DNA of 64,000 bases. Source: Agapanthus africanus (Eukaryota; Streptophyta; Magnoliopsida; Asparagales; Amaryllidaceae). Each line of letters begins with the position of its first letter. The stretch's first letter is position 1. Below the pieces are notes generated by a model, which was not told the origin of the DNA, did no database searches, and was given only the letters and a program-made list of their open reading frames with translations. Position numbers and translations under genes: made by a program. Shown piece by piece: positions 46,930 to 59,788 of this stretch. Location: the NCBI GenBank assembly GCA_030015575.1, contig CM057344.1:190791044-190855043 (forward strand). Reading direction: 5' to 3'.

Positions 46930-49900
46930 TGTAACATTTTGAAAATCGTTTCGGTGAAATTTTGAAAAATCGGTAAAATAAGGGGGGTTTCTGTAAAAAG
47001 TCAAAATACAAATATCTTATTATAAAAATTAAATATACATATTCTAGCTATGTAATTGCTATTATTTGGTGTTTATTGAGCCGCTGGTGAAATTTCAAAT
47101 TTTCTGAAAAAATTATTATTTTATTATTATTTAAGCCGTCGCTAATACATTTAATTAGGGAAAATTACAAATTGGAATGAGTTGAAACAAATTTTGTGCA
47201 TCATAAAACATTAAATAAAATTTTATCATGTGGTTTTTGGAACGAAATCATTTGCCAAAACGGTTAAGAATTTATTGAAGAAAAAAAGGGTTTTTTTTAG
47301 CGTAAATGGATGTTTGGGGTATTATATTTATCATTTTTCATCACCCCACACCCGTACCCACATCCACACACTCCCATTTACTTCTCCCCTTGAAGAATTC
47401 AGCAGCCCACTTCTCCCCCTCAAAAATTTCTCCATCTCATTTGTATGGGTGAAATAGAGTTTATAGGTGTAGGTTAAGATGTATTGTTTTGGAGGCTCAT
47501 TGTACCTTGATTTGAGGGGGGTTGACTTGACCAATTGTGCACAACACCCACACCATTCCCCCCATCACCCCATGGCCGAAATTCTGCAGCCCTTCCCCCT
47601 TCATTTTCCCTCTTTTCATTTCCTTCAATTTAAATCAAAAAATTGCTCCAAAATCCAATTTAAATCTCACAAATTGATTTCCATTCTTCATCCCATTCTC
47701 CTTAGCTTTTATCACTTGGATCATGGTGTTATGAAGCCATCATTAGAGGCAAATTCTTCTTGCTAGATCACTAGATTTTAAGGTATAATTTCTACCCATT
47801 TAAATTCTTATGTTTAGATTTATTTAATTGAGTTGTTTTAGTGTTAATTTTAGTGCTATTTGCATACTAGTTTTTTTTTAAAAGTTTATGGCTTGAGTTG
47901 AATTAGGGTTTTGTTGTGGAAATGGGTTATGATAAATTGTGCATGGTTTTGTGTTGTGGATTAACATCTTAAGTTTTATAGAAAGCTAATTTAGTTGTTA
48001 ATTCCAAACCATTACTTATAAAATGCCCTAATTAAGTTATTTTGCTAACTAGAGTTTTGGAAAATTATTAAATGCCTTAGATTAAATTATAATTATGGTT
48101 TCATGTCATTATAGATAATATATTGAGTGGGTTAATGCTTTTAGTTCATGAAAATCCTAGCTAAATTGTTGTTTGTGCATTTTTGCTATAAATTGTAAAA
48201 AAAATTGGGTATTTTGTAAACTAGAATTTTGGGGTTAATGGAATTTAATGAGATTAAATTATGGAAATTGTTTTTATGACTTATTTAAGATATTTAATAA
48301 GTATTATGGCCACTAGATTTGTTTAAACATCATGTTTTGTACAAAAACGGCGAATTGTGCTTGCTAGATTTTCGGAAAAATGACTTTTTAAGTGAAATTG
48401 GGGTTTTTTATGAATTTTAACCTATTTTATATTAAAATTAGTGTTCGTGAATGTGCAAATGAGTGTATTTGGGTTTTTCTCGATGATTTGGCGTTTGTAC
48501 GCCGACGTCGAGAGTTTTTGGGTTGATTTGTGAAAGCAACCATAGGTTTTGACCTATGTGGGATTCGTGTGTCGTTTTGGTCATGAGTCGGATTTTAATA
48601 CGATACGGTGCATTATGATATGTAGGTACCCCATGTGGACTTCGAGACGACAAGCAAGCGCGTGGCGACGTCGGCACCGGCGAACGAGGACCAGGTGAGT
48701 AGATTTATATCTACGGGGAGAAGTCGGGCGGATGGCGTATAGCACCCCCGCAGTTCGTGGTGATGTATACGAATACGTATACACACAGATATTGATTATA
48801 TGTTGTTGAGATTATTGATGATAAGATGGATATTTGGTATTTTTGGATTGGTTTAGTGTAGTTGCGAAACCCTAGAGTAGTGGTCGCACTCACACACGCA
48901 CACACACACATACTTGCATACATTCTTCTTTTATATGTGCGTATATGGGAGTATATATTTATGTGTTCACATGGGTATGTGACTATGTGTTCATATACTG
49001 GATTTGAGGATAGTATTTGGAATTTGAGATGAGTTGATGATATTGGGCCTGAGGGCAGAAGATCGGTGATGTGATTTGGTTCGTATTGAGATACGACATG
49101 ATGTTTTAGCGGGTCTTTTGACGTAGCAATTCTTACACCTGTATGCATGCTTAGGCGGTATCAGTATTGTACTAGACGTAGGACATTGTCCCGGATCATG
49201 ATATTTGATAAAGAAGATACCAGATGAATAGTGTGATTGAATGTGATATTAACCCATACCCAGATTTGGGGATGCCGTACGACGGATTTACGTACGAGCT
49301 ATATTGATGATTGATCCGCACTCTTGACTTGGGATGCCTGATTATAGATATGGTATCGGATATGATATTATTGAGGCGGGATCACCGACTATACATATAC
49401 AGGTATGTATATGTATCGACTCAGATGATAGGCGGTTTCCTTACCTGTAGTTCAGCTTGTTAGTTCAGCCGTATAGTTTAGTGTAGTTGTTAGATTAGAT
49501 TAGACTTCTTACCTATTTCAAAAACTAACGAATCGTGGGCATTTTTAAAGACAGCCCAAGGGATCCTACGGATATTTCAAAAGACGTATCTTTTCATAAA
49601 AACACCGTAGCCCCTAGTTTCAAAACCCCATGATTCGTGTTATTTCAAAAGGCACCATTTGTAGGACTGATATTAGATTAATGCAGATTAGTTATAGTTG
49701 CGTCTAGTTTTCAGCTCCCGCTCATTTTTGTGGTCCGCTTCGCATCGCATGCTTATTTTATGTTTCATACTCCATTATTGATATCATGCTGTTAGGACAC
49801 CAGCACCATTACCGATGATGCGTATGTACCACGTACACTTAATTGCCGGCTCACACACATCTTCATCGGTAATTGCCATGTCACGTACACCTTAGAAAAT

Positions 49901-51459
49901 GTTATTGCTTGACATATATAGCCTGTTAGCTAATAGTTAGACATGATATTAGTGTACTTGCCTTATATGTTAGTTTAGACGTTGTAGTTATTAGCTGCTA
50001 CTTCATGCATACTGTTATTCATTGTTATGCCGCATTCATGGATTCTCATGCATATATTCACTATTTTACGTGTTATTGAGGTTTTGGACTCGGATTTCCA
50101 TGAGATTTTCTGGATTTGAAGGAAAACCGCAAAAACTTATATGAACTGATTTCTCTCTTTTTAAAATAAAAAGTGCGGTTTTCCCATGATGTATGAGTCG
50201 TCCACCATGAGTTTGCTGATGGATTTCGAGACCCGATTCGAGGAGACGGATGAACCATTTCGGGTACATGGTGGACCCAGTAAGGTATCCCGGGGCAAGA
50301 AGCGCGTGATGATGACGATATGAGCCTGGCAGGGGAGCACTACCTACCGGTGATTTTACCCGACGCGTCAGATATCCGGAGGATACCGTCGTGGTCTTGA
50401 GATGGATGGTAGGGGCCGGTCTGGACTGACGGCGCTCTTGATATTGAGGTACAGAGACTGTGATACAGAGATATCGAGATATTGGGATTACGTTTTGTGC
50501 CGATGCTAGGCACTGTTTTATGCTGATTTCATTATGATACCTCATTTTAAAAATACAAAGGAAATCTCACTAAATTATGGAAACAGTTCTTCATTTACAT
50601 GTATTCTGTTTTCATGCATTCATACCTCATTCATATGATATATTGCTACCCTTGGGCACTGACACGGGCACATGAGATTACACTCGGGTTAGATATTTAC
50701 CCTAGCCTTGTTATAGGCTACGTGTTATTCATATATTTGAGGATATATTATGATCATTGACCTAGGTTGCGTTATTTATGTGATTTCTGTGCGTAGATAT
50801 TTTTCTATTCACGAGTTGGCAACTCACCCCCGTTGTGCCCCAGTTTCTTGCAGGTTGCCGTACAGGTTTCATTACGGCTTTGCGGGCTCAGTTTCATTCG
50901 GGTGACTTGCTAGTAGGTGGGTTTTTCTTGTATCGTACCCATCATATTACCTTGTATAATATTATTCCGTTGTATCCAGTAAATTCCATCAACCAAACAT
51001 GTATTTTTTTGAGATAGAGACCAGTGTTGTTTATTCTTTCGACCTTAGAGTTGCTCGTTATATTTCTGGTGGTTTTGAGTTTCCTTTTGAGTTTTGATCC
51101 TCGCCGTTGGCGTTGTATATTATATTGTTTGTGTGGTTGTGACCGTCGATTGACGAAGAGCTAGCTCCCGCTTGGGGATGCCCTTTTCTTGTTTTCGTAT
51201 ACTATTCATGTTGTATCCCGTTTGGGGGCCTGTATTTACAAAGGAGACTCTGCCGAAATTTTCAGTAAATTTTTGATGTTTTAAAAACCGCATAATTCGG
51301 CTTATGCTATTAAAACTACTTGTTTTAAATTGGTTTTCCTTCACTCTACTTCTTTTCTTGGTTTGGATTTCTGGGTTTTCGGTTTACTTAGATTACGTAC
51401 GCCTCGAGACGTTTCGTAGTTTAAGTGCCGGTCATGTTCCGTACTTTCGGGACGTGACA
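46930..51459 (+). mobile_element. 5' LTR of the LARD-like element
   Basis: TGTAACATTTTG to GGGACGTGACA, 4,530 bp. It contains a CA-rich microsatellite near 48886-48911. Frames such as 47479-47766 and the minus-strand 50066-50545 recur in the 3' LTR only because the LTRs are nearly identical. No gene is called. Confidence 0.95.
48886..48911 (+). repeat. CA microsatellite in LARD LTR
   Basis: An interrupted CA repeat (CACACACGCACACACACACA) with an identical counterpart in the 3' LTR near 56295-56320. The unchanged length in both LTRs supports a recent insertion. Confidence 0.85.
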
Positions 51460-51463
51460 AAGT

Positions 51464-51475
51464 TGGTATCAGAGC
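51464..51475 (+). other. Primer binding site, LARD-like element
   Basis: TGGTATCAGAGC four bases after the LTR end at 51459. Confidence 0.93.
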
Positions 51476-54325
51476 GTTAGGTTTTAACCTTCGGAGCGTA
51501 GGATGACGTTTGGTTGATGGAATAGGTGACTAAAGTAGAGTGACGTACCGTTGGTATGTTCCACGGCATATTTACGACACGCCACTCCACTTAAGAAGCC
51601 TTAGGATGTACATTTCCTTGTTCAGTATTATATTCCTTCCTGATCTAGCCTCATCGTTACCAGTTTGGTTTTGCTGCCATGATTTCGGGCAGGGAGAGAT
51701 ACGGCTAGAGTTGCGGTCAACAGGAGCTCGTCACAAACGAGGACTGACCAGGGCGTGATTCCGGCGACACCCAATTGCAGAGATGTGTCTTTTTACTGTG
51801 TTTCTGCGCCACGAGCGTTTGGCGGATCGCCTTTATGAGGTTACTCGGAGGTGCTGATCGACACTAGAGAATTGAGCCAATGATGGAGGCCAGCCAGATT
51901 TTGATGACCGTTGGTGTGTTGCTTACTCCTGATGATTGAGGCACGGTTCAGCATGCAGACGAGTGAGCCAGTTTTTGCTGCGAACGATAAGATATCACCC
52001 CAGATGTTGGAGCTATTGCAGTATAAGTTGTACTAAGAGATGATAGAAGGTCGCTAGTCATCGAGGATGAATGACTAGGACATATGGATCGTTCGCCTAC
52101 CCCGATGCGAGGTCATCAGATAGATTGATTCCAGCTAGAGACGACTTCACACGGAGACGTTGGGAGTCGACAGAGACGATCAAATGTCAGAAACCTATTA
52201 TTCCAAGTTTAAAGTAGTCGGATAGACATGCAGGCAATTCTATGGTCCCTCTAGAAGAATGAAACCCTAACTTGACTTAATGACCGTGTGAAAGCCTTTG
52301 AACCTTCGGGTTTGCGGCAGTTCTACGGCGCCATTAGTGAGGCTTGGGTTTGCCCTTCTACGGCTGGACCACCGATGCTGTGGTACGTACTCGATACTAT
52401 TATACTGTACCCAAGATGTTGAGCTCTTGGGGGATTATGAGGTTTTGACGACTCGATTGGATGGCTCGACTTAATTCGGATGCTAGGTGGTGAGATGCAT
52501 TTCTTGGGAGACTCCCGATACGAGGATAGCCGTTGGAGCTCGGTCCATGCAGCCACGACGAGACGAGTCCGAAACGGTCGACCTTGGAGAAAAGTGGAGT
52601 AAGCGGTGCGTACGAGATCTTGATAAGATGATGTTCTACTCCGCCGACATCATAGATGCGATACGCATGCCGAGGCATTGTACTTGGATATACCTTCCAG
52701 AAGGAGTCGTGATGAGTATGCAGCCATTCCGGAACAAGGAGCAGATATAGTAAAGGACGATGACTCCCGGACAGTTGGCAGAGATGAGACTGGAAGAGAC
52801 CTTGAGTAGGATTCCTTTCAGGACAATGCTGCAATGATATTTGCACCCAGGATCAGATGTGTCACGTGCATTTAGAGAGCCAGAGGCCGACTCCAGTGAC
52901 ATGTTGCTTTACGAGTGGTCGTGCGGATTGACCGAGAGATGACCAGAGAAGTGCCAAAACGGAATCGTCCCCGTTAGCACACCTGACAGGGCCGATGAGT
53001 CGATGGACCGAAAGATTGGTAATTCACAGTGAAGACCTTGACCCAGGAGTGGTCATGGTTACGCACGCCAGCAGGACAGAGTTCATGATCATCGACGAGA
53101 CGTCCCACTAGTGACCGCGACAGTTGGCCGAGATTCTTAGAGAATGCGCTTGAGCAGTACTATTCCGCCATTATTGATTACGATGTTTTGGGTGATTTAT
53201 TCGTATGATTTGATTTTGATGATTGAGGATTTACGATCTTTGCACAGTGTTGCACTTGATATCGTTTTCGTGCTTCAGTTTCACATGTTTGTGATTTTAC
53301 GATTTTAAACAGTTGAGTTGGTTTTGTGCGTATGCATGCACACGATTTCGTTCCTGCACTCGGTATAGTTTATATATGCTTGCAGTGCAGTGATACGCCT
53401 TTTGTGCACTTAGATGCACTGGACTTCGATTTCGATTGTGATACCCGATATTTGTTTTGTGCACCTTGTGCACCTGATTGATTTTGCGCACGTTCGGCGC
53501 TTGATATTGGATTTCATGATTGCGTGCACGATAGATGCACCTGATTTTGCTGTCAGGCACACATGTTGCCTACGACAGATGTTTCGTGCACACCCGATGC
53601 ACTTAGATGTTGTTTCTGTGCGCATGTATGGCACATTCATGGATTTTGATTTCCGTGCGCACCAGACGCACGTAGCATTCATGTGCATATTTTGGGATTG
53701 ATTTCGTATAGAGCAGTACGTTTTTATGATATTGCTATGTATTTTCGTACTGAGCAGGACTAGTCAGAGGACAGTACCTGAATATATTTTGCATGCATTG
53801 ATAGTTATTGAAGGGATTTCCAAAAAGCGAGCTATAGCCTCAGTATTTACCTACGTGTCTGATATGACACGAAATGTTTAAAACAAGGAGACCCTTCTAA
53901 ATTGTTTCCAAAACGGCGGAACGTATATTTCAAACAAAGGTATATATGTATATAGTTATTTTCTTATGATAGACGTCCGCCACTATGCAGTGTTATACGC
54001 GTTGCACAGCGGCTTAAAGAGATTTGGCATGTATTTCCTTCAGATACTTACAGATATAGATTCGATGTTTACATGTATAGTTTCGAGTTATATCATATTG
54101 GTTTGATTTAGATTTGGCATTGATGTCTTCTCCATGACTCCGATGATTGCGGGATGCTTGACGGAGCTTTGATTTGAGTTATATACTCATTTTTCAAGCG
54201 CATGCGCTGCGCTACGATTTGTTTTATATAGTTACAATTTCGGAGCCCCGACGACTTGATGGTTTTTCTTAGATGTTTTAGTATTTGGGGGAGTTTGAAT
54301 TTAAATTCGGGGACCGAATTTCTTT
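51476..54325 (+). mobile_element. Non-coding interior of the LARD-like element
   Basis: About 2.85 kb with no recognisable gag, protease, RT or integrase in any frame. The longest frames (52400-52846 and 52323-52556, both minus) are antisense and unlike any family I know. The GTGCAC repeat array (53325-53705) is in its second half. A highly decayed gag at 51480-53100 cannot be excluded; a profile search would be needed. Confidence 0.75.
53325..53705 (+). repeat. Degenerate ~35-bp tandem repeats with GTGCAC motifs
   Basis: About ten imperfect units of roughly 30-38 bases, typically TTTTGTGCAC, a short spacer, GATGCACxTGAT and a T-rich end such as TTTTGATTTC. GTGCAC is itself a palindrome and GTGCAC/GATGCAC pairs recur within units. 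Nothing similar is seen in the other elements here. Confidence 0.75.
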
Positions 54326-54338
54326 AAGGGGGGAAGAT
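54306..54338 (+). other. Tekay-type end motif and polypurine tract of LARD
   Basis: GGGGACCGAATTTC is followed by AAGGGGGGAAGA (about 54326-54337), directly before the 3' LTR at 54339. This arrangement matches Tekay/Del gypsy elements and links the LARD to that clade. Confidence 0.88.
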
Positions 54339-57300
54339 TGTAACATTTTGAAAATCGTTTCGGTGAAATTTTGAAAAATCGGTAAAATAAGGGGTTTTTC
54401 TGTAAAAAGTCAAAATACAAATATCTTATTATAAAAATTAAATATACATATTCTAGCTATGTAATTGCTATTATTTGGTGTTTATTGAGCCGCTGGTGAA
54501 ATTTCAAATTTACTGAAAAAATTATTATTTTATTATTATTTAAGCCGTCGCTAATACATTTAATTTGGGAAAATTACAAATTGGAATGAGTTGAAACAAA
54601 TTTTGTGCATCATAAAACATTAAATAAAATTTTATCATGTGGTTTTTGGAACGAAATCATTTGCCAAAACGGTTTAGAAATTATTGAAGAAAAAAAGGGT
54701 TTTTATTAGCGTAAATGGATGTTTGGGGTATTATATTTATCATTTTTCATCACCCCACACCCGTACCCACATCCACACACTCCCATTTACTTCTCCCCTT
54801 GAAGAATTCAGCAGCCCACTTCTCCCCCTCAAAAATTTCTCCATCTCATTTGTATGGGTGAAATAGAGTTTATAGGTGTAGGTTAAGATGTATTGTTTTG
54901 GAGGCTCATTGTACCTTGATTTGAGGGGGGTTGACTTGACCAATTGTGCAAAACACCCACACCATTCCCCCCGTCACCCCATGGCCGAAATTCTGCAGCC
55001 CTTCCCCCTTCATTTTCCCTCTTTTCATTTCCTTCAATTTAAATCAAAAAATTGCTCCAAAATCCAATTTAAATCTCACAAATTGATTTCCATTCTTCAT
55101 CCCATTCTCCTTAGCTTTTATCACTTGGATCATGGTGTTATGAAGCCATCATTAGAGGCAAATTCTTCTTGCTAGATCACTAGATTTTAAGGTATAATTT
55201 CTACCCATTTAAATTCTTATGTTTAGATTTATTTAATTGAGTTGTTTTAGTGTTAATTTTAGTGCTATTTGCATACTAGTTTTTTTTTAAAAGTTTATGG
55301 CTTGAGTTGAATTAGGGTTTTGTTGTGGAAATGGGTTATGATAAATTGTGCATGGTTTTGTGTTGTGGATTAACATCTTAAGTTTTATAGAAAGCTAATT
55401 TAGTTGTTAATTCCAAACCATTACTTATAAAATGCCCTAATTAAGTTATTTTGCTAACTAGAGTTTTGGAAAATTATTAAATGCCTTAGATTAAATTATA
55501 ATTATGGTTTCATGTCATTATAGATAATATATTGAGTGGGTTAATGCTTTTAGTTCATGAAAATCCTAGCTAAATTGTTGTTTGTGCATTTTTGCTATAA
55601 ATTGTAAAAAAAATTAGGTATTTTGTAAACTAGAATTTTGGGGTTAATGGAATTTAATGAGATTAAATTATGGAAATTGTTTTTATGACTTATTTAAGAT
55701 ATTTAATAAGTATTATGGCCACTAGATTTGTTTAAACATCATGTTTTGTACAAAAACGGCGAATTGTGCTTGCTAGATTTTCGGAAAAATGACTTTTTAA
55801 GTGAAATTGGGGTTTTTTGTGAATTTTAACCTATTTTATATTAAAATTAGTGTTCGTGAATGTGCAAATGAGTGTATTTGGGTTTTTCTCGATGATTTGG
55901 CGTTTGTACGCCGACGTCGAGGGTTTTTGGGTTGATTTGTGAAAGCAACCATAGGTTTTGACCTATGTGGGATTCGTGTGTCGTTTTGATCATGAGTCGG
56001 ATTTTAATACGATACGGTGCGTTATGATATGTAGGTACCCCATGTGGACTTCGAGACGACAAGCAAGCGCGTGGCGACGTCGGCACCGGCGAACGAGGAC
56101 CAGGTGAGTAGATTTATATCTACGGGGAGAAGTCGGGTGGATGGCGTATAGCACCCCCGCAGTTCGTGGTGATGTATACGAATACGTATACACACAGATA
56201 TTGATTATATGTTGTTGAGATTATTGATGATAAGATGGATATTTGGTATTTTTGGATTGGTTTAGTGTAGTTGCGAAACCCTAGAGTAGTGGTCGCACTC
56301 ACACACGCACACACACACATACTTGCATACATTCTTCTTTTATATGTGCGTATATGGGAGTATATATTTATGTGTTCACATGGGTATGTGACTATGTGTT
56401 CATATACTGGATTTGAGGATAGTATTTGGAATTTGAGATGAGTTGATGATATTGGGCCTGAGGGCAGAAGATCGGTGATGTGATTTGGTTCGTATTGAGA
56501 TACGACATGATGTTTTAGCGGGTCTTTTGACGTAGCAATTCTTACACCTGTATGCATGCTTAGGCGGTATCAGTATTGTACTAGACGTAGGACATTGTCC
56601 CGGATCATGATATTTGATAAAGAAGATACCAGATGAATAGTGTGATTGAATGTGATATTAACCCATACCCAGATTTGGGGATGCCGTACGACGGATTTAC
56701 GTACGAGCTATATTGATGATTGATCCGCACTCTTGACTTGGGATGCCTTATTATAGATATGGTATCGGATATGATATTATTGAGGCGGGATCACCGACTA
56801 TACATATACAGGTATGTATATGTATCGACTCAGATGATAGGCGGTTTCCTTACCTGTAGTTCAGCTTGTTAGTTCAGCCGTATAGTTTAGTGTAGTTGTT
56901 AGATTAGATTAGACTTCTTACCTATTTCAAAAACTAACGAATCATGGGCATTTTTAAAGACAGCCCAAGGGATCCTACGGATATTTCAAAAGACGTATCT
57001 TTTCATAAAAACACCGTAGCCTCTAGTTTCAAAACCCCATGATTCGTGTTATTTCAAAAGGCACCATTTGTAGGACTGATATTAGATTAATGCAGATTAG
57101 TTATAGTTGCGTCTAGTTTTCAGCTCCCGCTCATTTTTGTGGTCCGCTTCGCATCGCATGCTTATTTTATGTTTCATACTCCATTATTGATATCATGCTG
57201 TTAGGACACCAGCACCATTACCGATGATGCGTATGTACCACGTACACTTAATTGCCGGCTCACACACATCTTCATCGGTAATTGCCATGTCACGTACACC

Positions 57301-58864
57301 TTTGAAAATGTTATTGCTTGACATAGCCTGTTAGCTAATAGTTAGACATGATATTAGTGTACTTGCCTTATATGTTAGTTTAGACGTTGTAGTTATTAGC
57401 TGCTACTTCATGCATACTGTTATTCATTGTTATGCCGCATTCATGGATTCTCATGCATATATTCACTATTTTACGTGTTATTGAGGTTTTGGACTCGGAT
57501 TTCCATGAGATTTTCTGGATTTGAAGGAAAACCACAAAAACTTATATGAACTGATTTCTCTCTTTTTAAAATAAAAAGTGCGGTTTTCCCATGATGTATG
57601 AGTCGTCCACCATGAGTTTGCTGATGGATTTCGAGACCCGATTTGAGGAGACGGATGAACCGTTTCGGGTACATGGTGGACCCGGTAAGGTACCCCGGGG
57701 CAAGAAGCGCGTGATGATGACGATGTGAGCCTGGCAGGGGAGCACTACCTACCGGTGATTTTACCCGACGCGTCAGATATCCGGAGGATACCGTCGTGGT
57801 CTTGAGATGGATGGTAGGGGCCGGTCTGGACTGACTGCGCTCTAGATATTGAGGTACAGAGACTGTGATACAGAGATATCGAGATATTGGGATTACGTTT
57901 TGTGCCGATGCTAGGCACTGTTTTATGCTGATTTCATTATGATACCTCATTTTAAAAATACAAAGGAAATCTCACTAAATTATGGAAACAGTTCTTCATT
58001 TACATGTATTCTGTTTTCATGCATTCATACCTCATTCATATGATATATTGCTACCCTTGGGCACTGACACGGGCACATGAGATTACACTCGGGTTAGATA
58101 TTTACCCTAGCCTTGTTATAGGCCACGTGTTATTCATATATTTGAGGATATATTATGATCATTGACCTAGGTTGCGTTATTTATGTGATTTCTGTGCGTA
58201 GATATTTTTCTATTCACGAGTTGGCAACTCACCCCCGTTGTGCCCCAGTTTCTTGCAGGTTGCCGTACAGGTTTCATTACGGCTTTGCGGGCTCAGTTTC
58301 ATTCGGGTGACTTGCTAGTAGGTGGGTTTTTCTTGTATCGTACCCATCATATTACCTTGTATAATATTATTCCGTTGTATCCAGTAAATTCCATCAACCA
58401 AACATGTATTTTTTTGAGATAGAGACCAGTGTTGTTTATTCTTTCGACCTTAGAGTTGCTCGTTATATTTCTGGTGGTTTTGAGTTTCCTTTTGAGTTTT
58501 GATCCTCGCCGTTGGCGTTGTATATTATATTGTTTGTGTGGTTGTGACCGTCGATTGACGAAGAGCTAGCTCCCGCTTGGGGATGCCCTTTTCTTGTTTT
58601 CGTATACTATTCATGTTGTATCCCGTTTGGGGGCCTGTATTTACAAAGGAGACTCTGCCGAAATTTTCAGTAAATTTTTGATGTTTTAAAAACCGCATAA
58701 TTCGGCTTATGCTATTAAAACTACTTGTTTTAAATTGGTTTTCCCTCACTCTACTTCTTTTCTTGGTTTGGATTTCTGGGTTTTCGGTTTACTTAGATTA
58801 CGTACGCCTCGAGACGTTTCGTAGTTTAAGTGCCGGTCATGTTCCGTACTTTCGGGACGTGATA
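54339..58864 (+). mobile_element. 3' LTR of the LARD-like element
   Basis: TGTAACATTTTG to GGGACGTGATA, 4,526 bp. The last dinucleotide is TA instead of CA (one C-to-T change). TSD GCAAG follows at 58865-58869. Identity with the 5' LTR is over 99% by eye. Confidence 0.95.
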
Positions 58865-59788
58865 GCAAGGGCCGAGATCCCTTCACCGGGAGTGACCCCT
58901 TGGACAGAAGTTTGCGTCATGGCAATAACTTCACTACAGTCAATTACTTTTGCTTTGCATCGTGGTATTCATTTGGAATATCCTGCACCTCATTCTACAG
59001 GGAAAGAGCCGAGATCCCTTCACCGGGAGTGACCTCTTTAGTAAAGGTTTTCGCAACTATATTTTTATAAAAGTTATCCGGTTCCTTCAACGATATCAAG
59101 TTCATTACGTTAAAGGTTTTTCGCCAAAAACCATTCATTGCCCTCCGTCATTTCAGACGGGTAGCAAGTAGTATTCATGCTATGTTTGTTGGCCTTAGTC
59201 AAGGCATAGTGTATGGTAGCTGCTTGTTACCTTTCTGCTGCATAGATAGATGCGTTTGTTTGGGACAGTCGTATAGCCTTGTTGGCCCTAGTCAAGGGCT
59301 TGTACGGGTGGGTTCAAATTAACCTGGACAATGACGGGTAGAACTTGACATGTGACTTATGATTTGTTGGCCTTAGTCAAGGTCATAAGAGCATGGGGCA
59401 AAAATCACATTGGGGGTTTCTAAAGAAAATGAAACTTGTCAGATATGCGCATACCTTCTGGAGTGTGATAACGTGAGCGGATTCCGTCACGTTATCATGC
59501 GATGATAGTTGGATCCCGATTCCCACTGATGAGTTGGTTTACTCCTCGGGTGATCCCGAATAATTCTTCTTTTAGGTTTGGAGGAGAATTTAAGGTTACA
59601 GTGGGAGGTTTCCTGATTAGATAAATTGATAACCATTCTGATCTAGGTTTGAGTGCACGCTGAGTGTTTCTTTTCTCTCTCTCTTTGGCAGCGACCTTGA
59701 CCCGATCCTAGATTATCACTCAGTGACCAAAATTAACCGAACCTTCTTAAAACACTGGCTTTTGGATTGTCAGAGTTGCATACCTCAT
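58865..59788 (+). mobile_element. Leader of forward Copia-II, part 2 (non-coding)
   Basis: The leader resumes after the LARD with the TSD copy GCAAG. It holds two copies of the 27-base motif (58871-58897 and 59008-59034), each preceded or followed by GAATATCCTGCACCTCATT-type sequence, and the three-hairpin array (59179-59389). It has no gag frame; the 107-codon frame at 58709-59032 begins in the LARD LTR and crosses the junction by chance. Confidence 0.8.
59179..59389 (+). other. Three-hairpin array in forward Copia-II leader
   Basis: Hairpins at 59179-59210 (GCTATG/CATAGT), 59270-59306 (CGTATAG/CTTGTACG with wobbles) and 59356-59389 (CTTATGA/TCATAAG). Each encloses TTGTTGGCC(C/T)TAGTCAAGG. 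Starts are 91 and 86 bases apart. Order and spacing match the two reverse copies when read in sense. Confidence 0.8.

Larger units (their letters stand above)
46930..58864 (+). mobile_element. LARD-like Tekay-derived element, young, TSD GCAAG
   Basis: Two LTRs of about 4.53 kb with under 1% divergence by eye (about 30-35 changes plus a 4-bp indel) flank a 2.88-kb interior without recognisable gag or pol. TSD GCAAG occurs at 46925-46929 and 58865-58869, and the joined flanks restore the copia leader. PBS (51464-51475) is initiator-Met type. The 3' inner end (GGGGACCGAATTTC...AAGGGGGGAAGA) matches the Tekay/Del end motif. LTRs larger than 4 kb with a short non-coding interior fit the class of large retrotransposon derivatives (LARDs), moved by enzymes supplied in trans. 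Confidence 0.92.

Noticed and set aside
47479..47766. Repeated frames in the LARD LTRs (47479-47766 and 54888-55175; 50066-50545 and 57471-57950 and others)
   Set aside because: Identity between copies reflects recent LTR duplication, not selection; no domain recognised.
53325..53705. CRISPR-like array
   Set aside because: Repeats are degenerate, without unique spacers of constant length, and lie in a plant retrotransposon.
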